A model generated the notes under the pieces. The model ran no database searches. It saw only the letters and a program-made list of their open reading frames with translations, and was not told the origin of the DNA. A program made the translations under genes and the position numbers. Below, piece by piece: positions 1-10,552 of a stretch of DNA of 64,000 nt. This stretch comes from Alentia gelatinosa. Lineage: Eukaryota; Annelida; Polychaeta; Phyllodocida; Polynoidae. The stretch is taken from assembly GCA_950022655.1 (NCBI GenBank), contig OX465583.1, forward strand, positions 70,815,152-70,879,151, given 5' to 3'. Positions within the stretch are counted from its first letter, which is position 1; every line of letters begins with the position of its first letter.

Positions 1-124
1 TGCACTTTCATTCATCAATGATGAACATACTATTTGATACTAGTTTTGTTTTGCTTTTTTTACGTCCTGGAAGGAGGAGATGGGGTCCAGTTTTTAACGT
101 AAGGCGAAAACAAATGTGTGATTC
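1..124. other. AT-rich edge with a repeat fragment
   Basis: The first 30 bases contain CATCAATGATGAACAT, which recurs near 4,995, 17,805 (reverse) and 25,637 (reverse). It is a fragment of the dispersed repeat called R here. Nothing else is recognised. Confidence 0.4.
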
Positions 125-347
125 AGGGGGCCGTTGAATAAACTGCGACCGACAAAATAGAATCTTAGAATTGTCTTTGGGGCCATAGTGTTGTACAAAA
201 CAATGTGTTTTAAGCATAAGATGTTTTGACGATAAAAGTAACCTAAAGGTCTTACAAGATGTATACAAATATGCTTTGAAATTATCGTATCGTCCAGTAC
301 CAGCAACAGAAACGAATGAACTTCATTCAACAGCCTGATCCCCCCCT
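125..347. repeat. Dispersed element D, copy 1
   Basis: The copy begins GGGGGCCGTTGAATAAACT and ends in the inverse form (TTCATTCAACAGCC then CCCCCC). The same element recurs at 1,891, 5,208, 12,556 and in part at 14,783. Internal landmarks shared by copies are GGGGCCATAGTGTTGTA and ATCGTATCGTCCAG. It has no coding capacity, so a MITE-like non-autonomous DNA element is the likely class. Confidence 0.6.
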
Positions 348-349
348 TG

Positions 350-1290
350 CCTAGTAAAAAACCTATCCTACCTAAAAAAAATACTTCGGGTAGTGACCCA
401 GAAAGGAGGAAAATACAAAAAGATAAATTAGGCCTAAATCTGTACATTTTGGGTTTGAGGAATATTTATTGTTGTTGGTGATAGCGAGATGGAAACAAAC
501 AAAACAAAAATATATCCCTCCCTCCCTACCTAGGATTTTATGGTAGTTTTTTTTGCCTAAGTGAAAGTGATAAATTAACACAATTTCAACTGACGCGATT
601 TGGATTTTACGTTGGGAGGTGAATCCTAATAAGGCTTATCGTAGAGGATTATGAGCTCAATAAAGGTCTGGCTTTAATTGTAGAATAGTAAAACGCTTTA
701 ACACCTTACGCCATGATGATAAGTTACATACAACATGTCCTTTTAATGAGTATAATGGTAGATGCAATTAAACATCGAAATTACTCTTTACAGGGATTAT
801 TTAAATACTTAAGTGCACCATGTTATTCTAATTGTGTTTTCATCGGATTCCAGTAATACCTAGATGCTGAAGATCTAACCATGTGTTAGAACAGTTTGTA
901 TATATAAAAAAAAAGAATTTAAACACAGATTAAGCCCCATAAAAGAACGATTTCTATATCTATTTCACATCTGGGTATTTGGGGAATGTTTTAGAACTGT
1001 TTGTATGTGATGGTTTTTTTTCTAAATAAGTCCTCAAAAAGAAATATTTACATTCATTTCACATCTGCGTATTTGGGGAATGTTTTCAAAAAAGTAAAAT
1101 GGCTAATTCCTCTCTTTGGCATTAATAATGTACTAGGAATGCTAATCAAAAGAACAATCACTCGTAAGAAACATTTTAATTGTTTAATCGTCCATTAATT
1201 GCACGAAATAAGCAAATGTACCGACGAATCTGGAAGTTTTAATTAAGATGAAGGTATGCACGACAAACACGCTCGTTAACGACAAATGCG
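350..1290. other. AT-rich intergenic sequence, no gene seen
   Basis: Only short open frames without recognisable protein character occur. A short duplication is visible: TTTCACATCTGGGTATTTGG near 964 and a near copy at 1,056, each followed by GGAATGTTTT. Confidence 0.5.
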
Positions 1291-1369
1291 GGTAGGTATC
1301 GAAGCGCCCCCTGGTCCTACTCAATCTACGCTGGTTCCCGGGTCATCCGCTAACAGGCTAGGAGGTTTC

Positions 1370-1740
1370 CCATAGACACCAATAGATAAGCACCTACCTT
1401 CTTCAGATGGCCTTCACATAGAAATTAGCATGGTGACATAGTATTCGTTTAGCATTTCTCATTTGTACATGTTCCCAACTATCATAATCCAGAATTATTT
1501 GAAGATAGCAATAGGATATCAGTGTCATTTAGCAACAAAGTCAAAATATTGCATTTTCACATAGGCACCAATAGTTAAGCATTTACATTTTCAGATGGCC
1601 CTCCCATAGAAATTAACATGGTGATATGTCATGTTTTTTGCATTTTCTAATTGCTAATATATGGAACTTATATTACCCTGAGTTATTTGCAAAACTCAAT
1701 AGAATTTTAAAATCGCCCAACTACCAGCATTTGTCTTTAG
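1370..1740. repeat. Two diverged ~190-bp direct repeats
   Basis: Two adjacent units read in the same order: CATAGACACCAATAGATAAGC / CAGATGGCC / CATAGAAATTA, then CATAGGCACCAATAGTTAAGC / CAGATGGCC / CATAGAAATTA. Units start near 1,372 and 1,561. They are diverged and AT-rich, with no coding potential. Confidence 0.55.
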
Positions 1741-1890
1741 AGTATTAGCTTTTGGCAGCTAGGTGATTATCTCACCATGACTGATTAGGACCTTGCAAAG
1801 GGCTGCTTGGACCTGTGCCCACCACCTGTTTGCCCTAAGGATTGACATCTACGTTGTGTGTATGTGGGAGTCATTCATAGGTTCCTGACC

Positions 1891-2300
1891 AGGGGGCCGT
1901 TGAATAAACTACGAACGAGAAAAAAGTATCTTAGGATTGTCTTTGGGGCCATAGTGTTGTATAAAATAATGTGTTGTAATCATAAAATGTGCTGATGATA
2001 AAATTTATCTAAAGTTATACAAATACGTTTATTTAGAAAATGTATCTTCTGTCTTGTCATAAAACACTGAATGCAAAAAAATGGTCCTGGATATCGTTTA
2101 TGGTTGGATTGATCATTCGGCCAGCACCCGAAACAAACAAACTTAATTCAACAACCACCACAGGATCCCTTTTATGCTGCACAACCACGTTCTTACCAAT
2201 GCAGGGGACTGTTGGGTAAAGTTCGCTCGTTTCTGGTGCCGGTACTGGACGACAAGATAACTCCAACGATACACGACATCCTGGACGATTTTTTTCAAGG
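1891..2300. repeat. Dispersed element D, copy 2, with a second partial copy
   Basis: GGGGGCCGTTGAATAAACT opens the copy and TTAATTCAACAACC closes it near 2,155. A second partial copy in the opposite sense follows from about 2,203 (GGACTGTTGGGTAAAGTTCG to CATCCTGGACGATTTTTT). Sequence between the ends matches the copy at 125-347. Confidence 0.55.
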
Positions 2301-2394
2301 CTTCAGGTTCCTATCAAGCCTATCCTAGCTTATTATACCTATCAAAATTGAATAAACTGGAGAAAACGAAAAAATTCCCTCATTAAGAATTACA

Positions 2395-2495
2395 ATGAAT
2401 CCCAAGAAACAGTTTTGACTGATAATTGACAATATCTATAAAAAAAAAAATAAAAAAACAGGTGGCGCCACCGTGAATTGAAAAATATGCCTTTA
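2395..2495. repeat. Dispersed repeat S, copy 1
   Basis: GAATCCCAAGAAACAGTTTT, GATAATTGACA and GGCGCCACCGTGAATTG recur in the same order at 8,332-8,420. A third weaker match (CGCGCCACTGCGAATTG) lies near 51,010. The flanks from about 2,500 to 2,860 show nothing recognisable. Confidence 0.45.
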
Positions 2496-2861
2496 ATAAG
2501 GGAGGGAATTCTTGAGAGGAAGTTTAGGGGCTCGGTCTTGGATTTTACGCTCCAGTGACCGTGAGGGTAGTTACGAGAACACAGGGGGGATGTGTGTAGG
2601 GGGATTAATGGATGTGCACACATTGTAAGAGGGGCTGTTCCGTTAGAACGCACCGCTAAGGCTGATATCTGCTCTACACACATCTGTCAACTGCCGAATA
2701 GCATTATAAACCTGGGACCAGGCATGCAATGTTACTCACAAAGCATGGCCATTATTTCCGCCAATGTTCATCAGATAGCTGCAGACACATCAGTAGTACA
2801 AAGTATACTTCATTCTACACACCTTTGAAAATATATCCTTAAGCCCAATACACATCTCTCT

Positions 2862-3254
2862 AAAGCCCATTACACATCTACCGATTCAGGGTTGAACGAT
2901 TAGTTCCCAAATTGTATAGGAGTTGGTGAACTTTTCGCAGGCAAATTACGTAACCCCTCGGCCCGTGTTGGCCACCTAATCAAAGGCTATTTACCACCAT
3001 TCCGTTGTCGGTGACTAGATTTATCAACATGTTGGTAAACTTTTCGTAAACGATTTAGGAATATTGAATGACAACTCGTCGGTGACAAAAGGATGGGGTT
3101 TCACTAATCGTTGGCTGACCCTTGCCTAGTTGTCCTACATCTACTGACTAAGGCCGACTCCGTTAGGATGGCTCGCCTGAGACAAATTACTGTTCCTTTG
3201 TCACCGACAAAGGTACATTAATATTCCGAAATCGGTAGATGTTTATTGGGCTTT
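2862..3254. repeat. TIR element F, copy 1
   Basis: Terminal inverted repeats read AAAGCCCATTACACATCTAC on the left and, reversed, AAAGCCCAATAAACATCTAC on the right. The body of about 390 bp lacks an ORF. Near-full copies sit at 21,629-22,032 and 55,970-56,403, the last with opposite internal order. A MITE is the likely class. Confidence 0.7.
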
Positions 3255-3737
3255 ACAATATCTCATAAGAACATGTCCCAACCAGGCAAAAAAAATCACC
3301 CAGATTTATTTTTTAATATATTTCCTTATTACACTCTCCTTTGTGATCCTTAACAAAAATGTCAAATACTAGCGTACACTATGATTACTACATGCTATAC
3401 AACAGCTCATTAGAGAGGAAATCCCTCTTCTAATTTCTCATTAAAGTAGCATTTCCACAAGTACCTTTTGCAATCAGAAGTCCTTCTACTTCCCATGTTT
3501 GTGCTGCGAAAATAGCCCAGTTATGTCACAGGCCCTACTCCTATTCAGGTGGGTGTGAGGTATTTTGACAGTCAAGCCCCACTTCTCTCGCACACACCAG
3601 CCTTGATTACCTGAGCTCCACCACTTTAAAGGCCTTTCTCCACTGTGCGATTGGGGGGGGGGGGGGGACGGGGGGCTTACGATCCTGTCCCTCTGGAGGT
3701 ACAGGATCGCAAGCGCGAAGTTCAATATAGCTTACGA
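3255..3737. other. Intergenic stretch with a poly-G run
   Basis: No gene is seen. A run of about 15 G near 3,653 is the only notable feature. Minus-strand frames here are short and low in complexity. Confidence 0.4.
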
Positions 3738-4255
3738 TCCTGGGGCCCGTTTAATAATCTAGGATCCTACATGTAGACCCTTTTTTACATGCTATAGAGA
3801 CCAAGGGACGATGTGGGTTATCCTAATTCAATACTTATGGACAACCTTATGGATGGTTAATACTGTCTCAGCGAAGAGACTTGAAGACTGTTAAACGATA
3901 ACACTTGTACGAAATACAGAAAAGATTCTTCACGTTTGATCCTAGGTTATTCAACAGGCCCCAGGGTACTGCATGTACCTCGGATCGCAAGATAAAGCCG
4001 ATTCTGTGTGGAGACTCCCCCGCTTGCGACTGGAGCCCTTGCGATCCTAGGTACATAGGTCTGAGACTGGGCGTACCAAATATCAAATATGTTTGATATT
4101 CAAAAACGCTTGTGATCCGGGGTACATGCGGTACGCCCAGTCTCATACTGGAGGGAAACTTGCAGTCTCCACTGTGCGTTTGCGATCCTGAGGGTAGGCC
4201 CAGTCTGAGACTAGACGTACCTTGGATCGCACAGTAGAAACAGGGCTCAGGGCTT
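3738..4255. repeat. Dispersed element I with a palindromic core
   Basis: The left part (CCCGTTTAATAATCTAGGAT ... TATTCAACAGGCCCC, to 3,965) recurs in an intron at 40,983-41,205 and partly at 12,058-12,140. It is followed by an imperfect palindrome centred on CAAATATGTTTGATAT near 4,085, with repeated GCGATCCTAGGTAC-like and AGTCTGAGACT motifs on both sides. A similar centre (CAAACATGTTTGAAAT) occurs near 11,935. No coding function is supported. Confidence 0.5.
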
Positions 4256-4488
4256 TAGAGGCACAATCCCAGTCAACAGGCCAGGTGGGAGTTTTACTCC
4301 AGGGCTTCGAGAAGCCACTTCAAGAACCTCTTGGAGAGGATGAAGAAATGGCGTAGGACTGTACTTATTTAGTCGTTGAACAAATTGGAGCTGTACATTG
4401 TAGGTGCTCATTTGGGTAGCTACCTTTTTCTTCACAGGGTTTATTTTTAGAGCGTTCTTGCACACCGTAACTACATCGCCTAAAGGTT
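4256..4488. other. No gene or repeat recognised
   Basis: Unique-looking sequence with short open frames only. Confidence 0.35.
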
Positions 4489-5190
4489 AGAGTGGTCACA
4501 CTTCCAGCATGCTTCCAGAAAACTATCCCTTTACTATCTGCATGCTATTCAGTGTGATATTGGGAAAGAAGCAGGGTGCCAGAGTCTTAGAGGTATGCCC
4601 AGTTGACCGTGACCAATCACTAGATTGAAACGACTTAAGATCCACCGGTGCTTGATTTGTTTGGATCCTAGACAGACTATTGCAGAAATGCTAAGTTGTC
4701 TGGGTGTAAGTGGGTGTAAGTGGGTTACAGACAATTATCCGTAGACTGAATGTAACCCTAATCTTTTAATTGTTATTCATTTACAATTGTACGCTCGTTC
4801 AGGGGCCATCCATAAAGTACGTACGCAGAATTTCAAAAATTGTTGACCCCCCCCCCCCCCACCCCTCCCGATCTTGTACGCACGCAATAGAACAAAGAGG
4901 GAGCATACGCAAAATTTCGAATTTTTTTTTACCCCCCCCCCCCCCCACCCCCACCCCCCCTCGGTGCGTACGTACGTTATGGATAGCCCCTCATCAATGA
5001 TGAACATAACGATTGCTCCTAGGTTCTTAATGTTATACCTTTCTACATATTCTCCAGTTTCATTTATTAGGCATGCACCACACGCTGGTGTACTATCCCT
5101 AAAGATTGTAGTGGTCGCATAGACTTTGAGCTTGCTGCAAAAAAAATACTACCTCTTCGCAATCTGTGTGCCAACTATCAGACAATCAGA
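4489..5190. repeat. Dispersed repeat R, copy 1, split by element E
   Basis: R shares landmarks with 17,785-18,110 and 25,620-25,790, which read in the opposite sense: GTGGGTTACAGA, AATTGTTATTCATTTA, CATCAATGATGAACAT. Here it is interrupted at 4,802-4,990 by element E, which is absent from the other two copies. Confidence 0.55.
4802..4990. mobile_element. TIR element E, copy 1 (MITE-like)
   Basis: Inverted ends read GGGGCCATCCATAAAGTACG and, reversed, GGGGCTATCCATAACGTACG. The element is bounded by TCA on both sides (4,799-4,801 and 4,991-4,993), a likely 3-bp target duplication: removing the element plus one TCA restores repeat R. Two C-rich runs and a shared AATAGAACAAAGAGGGAGC segment lie inside. 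Further copies are at 53,227 and 63,738. There is no ORF. Confidence 0.7.
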
Positions 5191-5207
5191 AAGAAGCAAA
5201 GGGCCAG

Positions 5208-5475
5208 TGTGTTGAATAAAGTTCGTTCGTTTCTGGTGCTGGTGCTGGACGATACGATACCTTTAACGATTTTTTTCCCCATTCAGTGTTGTATGACAAC
5301 GCTGAAGATATTTTGTAAATGAACGTATTTGTATGCAACCCTTTTTAAGAGCTTTAGGTTACTCTTATCGTCAAAACATCTTATGCTTACAACACTTTAT
5401 TTTATACATCACTATGGCCCCAAGATGATTCCTAGATAAGTTTTTGTCGTTCGTAGTTTATTCAAAGCCCCGCAT
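5208..5475. repeat. Dispersed element D, copy 3
   Basis: It runs from GTTGAATAAAGTTCGTTCGT to GTCGTTCGTAGTTTATTCAA. The interior matches 12,556-12,836 closely, including GACGATACGATA, TGTATGACAAC and ATCGTCAAAACATCTTATG. Confidence 0.6.
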
Positions 5476-5504
5476 GCTCATTCGCTAAGACAGTCGTTCC
5501 GTAT

Positions 5505-5700
5505 TCTACTCAGTAGACTGGTCCTAGTCCCTGTATCCTATGGAGCCCTACCCTCCTCGCTGGGATACAAGACTAGCTCCAGTCCCTGTATCCTATGGCT
5601 ACCCTCCTCGCTGGGATACACGAGCCAGTCAGAGAAGGATACAAACTATAATGAACTTTATTCTCATTTAATAAATCTACATACTCAGTAGCGATCAGTA
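5505..5700 (+). repeat. 51-bp-minisatellite element, copy 1 (about two units)
   Basis: Two units of the 51-bp motif (CTCCAGTCCCTGTATCC ... CTGGGATACA) are followed by GTCAGAGAAGGATACA and AATGAACTTTATTCT. The same tail follows the arrays at 7,284 and 19,917. The unit number differs strongly between the three copies. Confidence 0.6.
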
Positions 5701-5940
5701 CGCTATATATGATAAGTATAGAGACTCCGTATAAGGTGGGTGATAGAATTGCTGAAACTAGCGCATTGGATCAGTGACTGAGGGTAGGTTTGACGTAATT
5801 AACCGACTGCCATGTCCCGGTGAGGCCAGCCGATTATTGTCACGGTCTGAAAGTCTCTGATCCCAGCAATAATGTGAGGCCGAGACACTCCTCGTTATCA
5901 GGAGTATGAATGGGCGGCCACCAGGCCATACTCATAGCCA
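5701..5940. other. No gene seen
   Basis: Unique-looking sequence leading into the pyrimidine tract; nothing recognised. Confidence 0.35.
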
Positions 5941-6703
5941 ACCTCTCCTCACCACCTAAACCCTCACCCCTCACCACTCACCCCTCACACCCTCACACCC
6001 TCACCACTCACCCCCTCATCCCTCATCCCTCACCCCTCGGCCCCCTCACACCCTCACCACACACCCCTCACCCCTCACCCCCCTCACACCCTCACCCCTC
6101 ACACCCTCACCCCCTCATCCCCTCACCCCCTCACCCCCTCACCCCTCACCACTCACCCCCTCACCCCTCAACCCTCACCCCTCACCCCTCACCCCTCACC
6201 CCTCATCCCTCACCACTCACCCCTCACCCCTCACCCCTCATCCCTCACCACTCACTACTCACCCCTCACCCCCTCACCCCCTCACACCATCACCACTCAC
6301 CCCCTCATCCCCTCACCCCTCACCCCTCACCCCCTCACCCCCTCATCCCCTCACCCCTCACCACTTACCCCCTCACCCCCTCACCCCCTCACCCCCTCAC
6401 CCCCTCACCCCCTCACCCCCTCACCCCTCATCCCCTCACCCCTCACCACTCACCCCCTCACCCCCTCACCCCTCACCACTCACCCCCTCACCCCCAACCC
6501 CTTCACCCCTCACCCCCTCACCACTCACCCCCTCATCCCCCAACCCCTCACCCCCTCATCCCCTCACCCCTCATCCCTCACCCTCAACCCTCACCCCCTC
6601 ACCCCCTCACCCCCTCACCCCCTCACCCCCAACCCCCTTATCCCCTCACCCCTCACCCCCAAACCCCCTTATCCCCTCACCCCTCACCCCCTCACCCCTC
6701 AGG
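5941..6703. repeat. CCCTCACC-type polypyrimidine minisatellite, about 760 bp
   Basis: The tract is built of 7- to 9-base variants of CCCCTCAC, nearly free of G on the plus strand, with occasional CCCTCATC and CCACTCAC interspersions. It stays open in one forward frame (Pro/His/Ser/Leu-rich) simply because it lacks stop words. The purine strand carries GGGG runs every 7-9 bases, so intramolecular triplex or quadruplex structure is plausible. Confidence 0.85.
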
Positions 6704-7110
6704 TTAGGTGCGGTCTATTTTTTTATATGCACCATTTTTCCGTATGCCCCGGCTTTTGCAACCTAGAGCATACAGCATATCTTTCCTATGGACACTCTCT
6801 ATTGGGTGAATGATAAATTGTTTCACCATCCACCTAATACAAGGTGTCCATAGAAAACATATAGGCAGTGTGTATTGCCATACCCGGAGCATACAGATGT
6901 ATTGTATGCTCCGTGTAGTGATAAACGGTGCATACGGATAGTGTGTACGAAAAAATAGTGCGTACCTAAAATACACTAATATCAGCCCTCCATCTATCTG
7001 GGAAAAGTGGATGCCAAATACAATATAGAAAAGTGGTTGTATGCTCCTTGGAGTTGACACGTAGTAATATCTTCGTATGCGCTCGGATATTACTATGCGT
7101 CAACATATAT
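6704..7110. repeat. Hairpin element C, copy 1
   Basis: This stretch is rich in inverted GCATAC motifs (GGAGCATAC / GTATGCTCC) and ends with a perfect-looking hairpin around 7,047-7,105: GTTGACACGTAGTAATATC and its inverse GATATTACTATGCGTCAAC, with apex CTTCGTATGCGCTCGG. Related hairpins are at 34,610-34,745 and 54,645-54,790. Short minus-strand frames here come from the repeat. Confidence 0.55.
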
Positions 7111-7283
7111 ATATGTGTGTGTAATGAAATAAAAGGATGGTTTAGAAGAGACCTTATTTTGCAGTTGTAAATAGATAAATGAAGTTAATTTGGTCGTTAT
7201 AATCACGAGTACAATAACCTGCAGTTCAGTCCCCTAATTGGAATGTAGTTCTCAATGACTTCCGCCTAATCAATGTAGTAAAG

Positions 7284-7745
7284 CGGTATGGAGCTAGACT
7301 GGCTCCAGTCCCTGCATCCCATGGCTACCCTCCTCGCTGGGATACAGGGACGGGTACAATCAGTAATGGTGTTGGATTTCTGGCGCTGTTTTGCTCCAGC
7401 ATTCCCAACACTTTCCATACAGATATCCTGGCTACTGGTTAGGATATCTGCTGGGAGATTGATACCCTCTCTCTTTATCTCAGTCAAGAGCAGGCGAAAT
7501 TTATTGCTATGATAACACAGGCGGCCAGAGAACTGGAGGAGGGGGCGGGGGAGGGAAAGGAGGAGGTGTAGGGTTACAGGGAGCAGCTTGGGGCCATAAA
7601 CAGGAGATTCTGTTCATAGTGGACAAGTCTTTCATTCATGGGCCAGTCAGAGAAGGATACATACTATAATGAACTTTATTCTGATTGTGTTTAATCATTT
7701 AATGAATGTTCATAATCAAAGACTAGAGCAAGTCTAGTATGGAGC
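7284..7745 (+). repeat. 51-bp-minisatellite element, copy 2 (one unit)
   Basis: One 51-bp unit (ACTGGCTCCAGTCCCTGCAT ...) is followed by GGTACAATCAGTAATGGTGT, TTTCTGGCGCTGTTT, ATCTGCTGGGAGA and GTCAGAGAAGGATACA. This flank matches 20,780-21,175 almost base for base. It shows that the unit array belongs to a longer dispersed element. Confidence 0.65.
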
Positions 7746-7974
7746 CTGTGACTTAAGGAGGGAAGGGAGTGGTGTGCGACAATTACCCATTTCCTGGCCC
7801 CGTTTCACGACGTATTAATGGGGCCTAATTCATGGGGTTCTAGGGTTCAGCTGCGGTTTTACACACAACAATGTATCATCTATCAATCTGCTGGTTCTGC
7901 CGGTTCTGCAAATGGAACTATATCTTTTTCGGTCTAGCAGAAACACAGAGCTTTATGAATGTAAATCTATATTT
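7746..7974. other. No gene seen
   Basis: Short stretch without recognised repeats or coding potential. Confidence 0.35.
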
Positions 7975-8310
7975 ATTGTCTATCGTATACAAAGACCCCA
8001 TTGAAAATGTATGGGGACTTATATAAAAACCATGAGATACCATGACTATGGTATACGGATTTAAATATGTTGTATACAGCCTCAAAGCCCTGGTATACGG
8101 GAAAATAGTCCCTTTGTTGAAATAGTCCTTATTGTTATGCCTTTTTTTATATATTTTTATCTATCAAAAAAACAGTTCTTTGCCTTTTGACATGGCAACT
8201 ACTGGGTTTAATTTATTCGAAAAGATGCAGTAAACGATGGTTATGTAAACAGGCGGCTCTGTAAACCTCTCGAGGTTGACGTCATAATATACTAACTTGA
8301 CAAAACGTTA
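7975..8310. repeat. Dispersed element G, copy 1 (truncated)
   Basis: TATCGTATACAAAGACCC, GTGGTATACGG-like motifs, CAATTACTGGGTTTAATTTA-like sequence and GGACAGGCGGCTCTG-like sequence are shared with 13,296-13,672 and 56,457-56,925. The terminal hairpin of the other copies is shortened here. Confidence 0.55.
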
Positions 8311-8331
8311 AATATACTCTTTTAGAAATTG

Positions 8332-8420
8332 AATGAATCCCAAGAAACCAGTTTTGACCGATAATTGACATTAAGATCACCAGATAGCGCCACTGTGAAC
8401 TGTAGGATACGCCTTCAATA
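8332..8420. repeat. Dispersed repeat S, copy 2
   Basis: Matches 2,395-2,495 in order: GAATCCCAAGAAACCAGTTT, GATAATTGACATT, AGCGCCACTGTGAACTG. The following 8,421-8,880 holds a poly-C run near 8,555 and nothing recognisable. Confidence 0.45.
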
Positions 8421-8884
8421 ACCATTGATATATAATGCTGGGAGCATGTGTTTTAAAGGCAAATATTAGTTCTCAAGGTACGATTTCTTTTAAACAGGTG
8501 ACATGTTGAAATGTAATTCAAGTCTCAATACATTCTTGACCCTCCCCTCCTCCCCCCCCCCCCCCACACACACCCACTACCCCTCACATTACAATTATGC
8601 GCCAGTATTCCTAACTTAGATCCACTGTTGCCTAACGATCTTTTCACCTTAACGGGGTTAATATAGTGCGTAGCAGTAATATAAGACTGTGACTCGTATG
8701 AGAGGTCAAACATGATTTGTGGGCTGCAGTCATGCCTGGGGTTTCATTTCTGTGTTGGCGTTTGGCTGGGTGTGTGTGGGATGTGAAGTGTAGCCGTTCT
8801 ACAGGGCTCCATATACGTGTGAACACAACAAATCCCGCAACACTCGGTGGGAATCAACCCCCGAACTCTACTCGCTCCCTCCTA

Positions 8885-9245
8885 GTTTAAGCGGGATTCA
8901 CACCTAGAGACTAATGTACCTGAGATGGGTGTACTTCACACCTTTCCCCTCGTCTTAGGTGGGATTCACACGCAAAGACTAATGTACCTGAGACGGGTGT
9001 ACTTCACACCTTTCCCCTAGTCTCAGACAATTCTTCTTTAGCGCGATTCACACGTAAGGCTAATGTACCTGAGACGGGTGTACTTCACACCTTTCCCCTA
9101 GTCTCAGACAATTCTTCTTTAGCGGGATTCACACGTAGAGACTAATGTACCTGAGATGGGTGTACTTCACACCCTTAGCAGAATTCACACGTAGAGACTG
9201 ATGTATCTGAGACAGGTGTACTTCACACCTTCCCCCTAGTCTCTC
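8885..9245. repeat. Diverged tandem repeat, five units of 56-82 bp
   Basis: The motif CTAATGTACCTGAGA...GGGTGTACTTCACACC recurs with starts at 8,911, 8,979, 9,060, 9,142 and 9,198 (the last one variant). Spacers carry CCCCTAGTCTCAGACAATTC. Unequal unit length marks an old, decaying array. Confidence 0.7.
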
Positions 9246-9485
9246 TTTGGTACAGAATTCTCATGGCAAGCTGGCCTACTATTATCTAGGTTAGGTACTT
9301 AGTTAGCGACTCAGCAGTGGGTCAATTAGTCTCACCAAATGCCCCTATAATACTTGAAGTCTTTGGAATAAAAATCTGTACCTTGTTAGAGGTAACTGTA
9401 GCCGACAATTGCTGGGGGACAAAAACCTGTCTCAGGGAAATGGTACCCTACAATTCAGACGAAGAGATTGTGTTCTGGTACAGAA

Positions 9486-9590
9486 TCATAGCAAGATTTG
9501 TCTCAGACAAACACCCTGTGAGATACATGAATCTCAGCAGGATTTATCTCAGACAAACACCCTGTGAGGTACATGAATCCTATCGTGTGA
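9486..9590. repeat. Two ~44-bp direct repeats
   Basis: GTCTCAGACAAACACCCTGT and ATCTCAGACAAACACCCTGT are each followed by GAG(A/G)TACATGAATC. They probably derive from the same source as the array at 8,885-9,245, which also carries TCTCAGACAA. Confidence 0.55.
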
Positions 9591-9764
9591 ATTCCACTTT
9601 AGACCTTTGCCCTGCCTCCAACCAATATAAAAATTAGACGGGTGTGAAAGTAAGCAGTTAGCTTGGGTAGGGTTAGGACTCTTGACTCCAGCAGTAGCTC
9701 TGGTGATAGACTTGCTTAAGTCTATGATTATAAACATTCAATAACTAAATGCATTACACTAAAA

Positions 9765-10140
9765 TGTCATCTCACATTCACTCTGCCACAGCCATGGCAT
9801 AGTATTATCACTTTACGGGGGTGATCGTTGAGTATCATTTCTCTTTAGATATTATTCCTGTAAAATTTTAGGGTCAGAGCTCGTATCCCATTGAGTTTGA
9901 ATCGCGTAGTAATTCACAAAGCGAAGTTGCGTGAATTACATAGTAATTCAAATGACATGGCATCGAACTCTGACCCTAAACTTAAATGGGTTTCTGAATT
10001 CATCTCGCCCTTCACATTGGGCTAACATTTATGACATAATCCCCCAATGGATATTTTTCCTCAATATCTCATGGGCATTGGATACTAGTTCCCAATGTTA
10101 AGTCTATGGAGAAAAAATACCAGGGGTAAGATAAACTTGA
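9765..10140. repeat. Hairpin-superfamily elements M and B, copies 1
   Basis: M (9,765-9,860) contains CACTCTGCCACAGCCATGG and ATGGCATAGTATTATCACT. B (9,865-10,140) is a long foldback: TTTAGGGTCAGAGCTCGTAT and CGAACTCTGACCCTAAAC form the arms, with apex CACAAAGCGAAGTTGCGTG. B closes with TTAAGTCTATGGAGAAA and AGGGGTAAGATAAA, the shared superfamily end. Confidence 0.6.
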
Positions 10141-10476
10141 ACAATGCCTCAGTATTGCTTCAGATATAATTTATTCTGTATCTTATCTAATACAAGGATG
10201 ATATGATGATATTTGTCAAAGATATTGACCCAATACAGAAACGACTGAAAAAAATATATATACGTAAAAATAATAAAATAAAATGCAGGGGCTGAAGCCA
10301 GTCTAGCCTTGTGAGTGTGTGTGTGTGTCAGTGCCCCGCATGCACGCATGGCCAGTCATGCATGGCCTGGATCCCTGGCCCTGAGGATGCACCCGCTATC
10401 ACCGAGAGAAGATCAGGAACAGCCCGTAGCCCGTACCCCATAAAGTCGTCACGGCTGTCCCCTCGACTTCTCACCG

Positions 10477-10552
10477 TGGAGTTGGCACAGAGCACTGGAC
10501 TCGTAATCCCCGGGTGGTGGCACGTTGTGGGTTCGAGTCCCACTCCAGCGAA
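10477..10552 (+). other. tRNA-like (SINE head) sequence
   Basis: AGAGCACTGGACTCGTAATC followed by GTGGGTTCGAGTCCCAC looks like the D-arm end, anticodon region and T-arm of a tRNA. The internal-promoter B box is GGTTCGAGTCC, and the anticodon position reads CGT (Thr-like). The D-loop is shortened and the acceptor stem is not convincing, so it is read as a tRNA-derived SINE head or decayed tRNA gene rather than a functional tRNA. It directly abuts a 93-bp tandem array. Confidence 0.6.

Noticed and set aside
5910..6707. 265-codon Pro/His/Ser-rich open frame
   Set aside because: It is the CCCTCACC tract read as protein; low complexity, no start context and no splice structure.
8885..9245. CRISPR-like array of direct repeats
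   Set aside because: Repeat and spacer lengths are irregular, the repeats are diverged, and the DNA is from an animal.
10477..10552. Functional tRNA-Thr gene
   Set aside because: The T-arm and anticodon region look right, but the D-loop is shortened and no good acceptor stem is seen; it leads straight into a tandem array.
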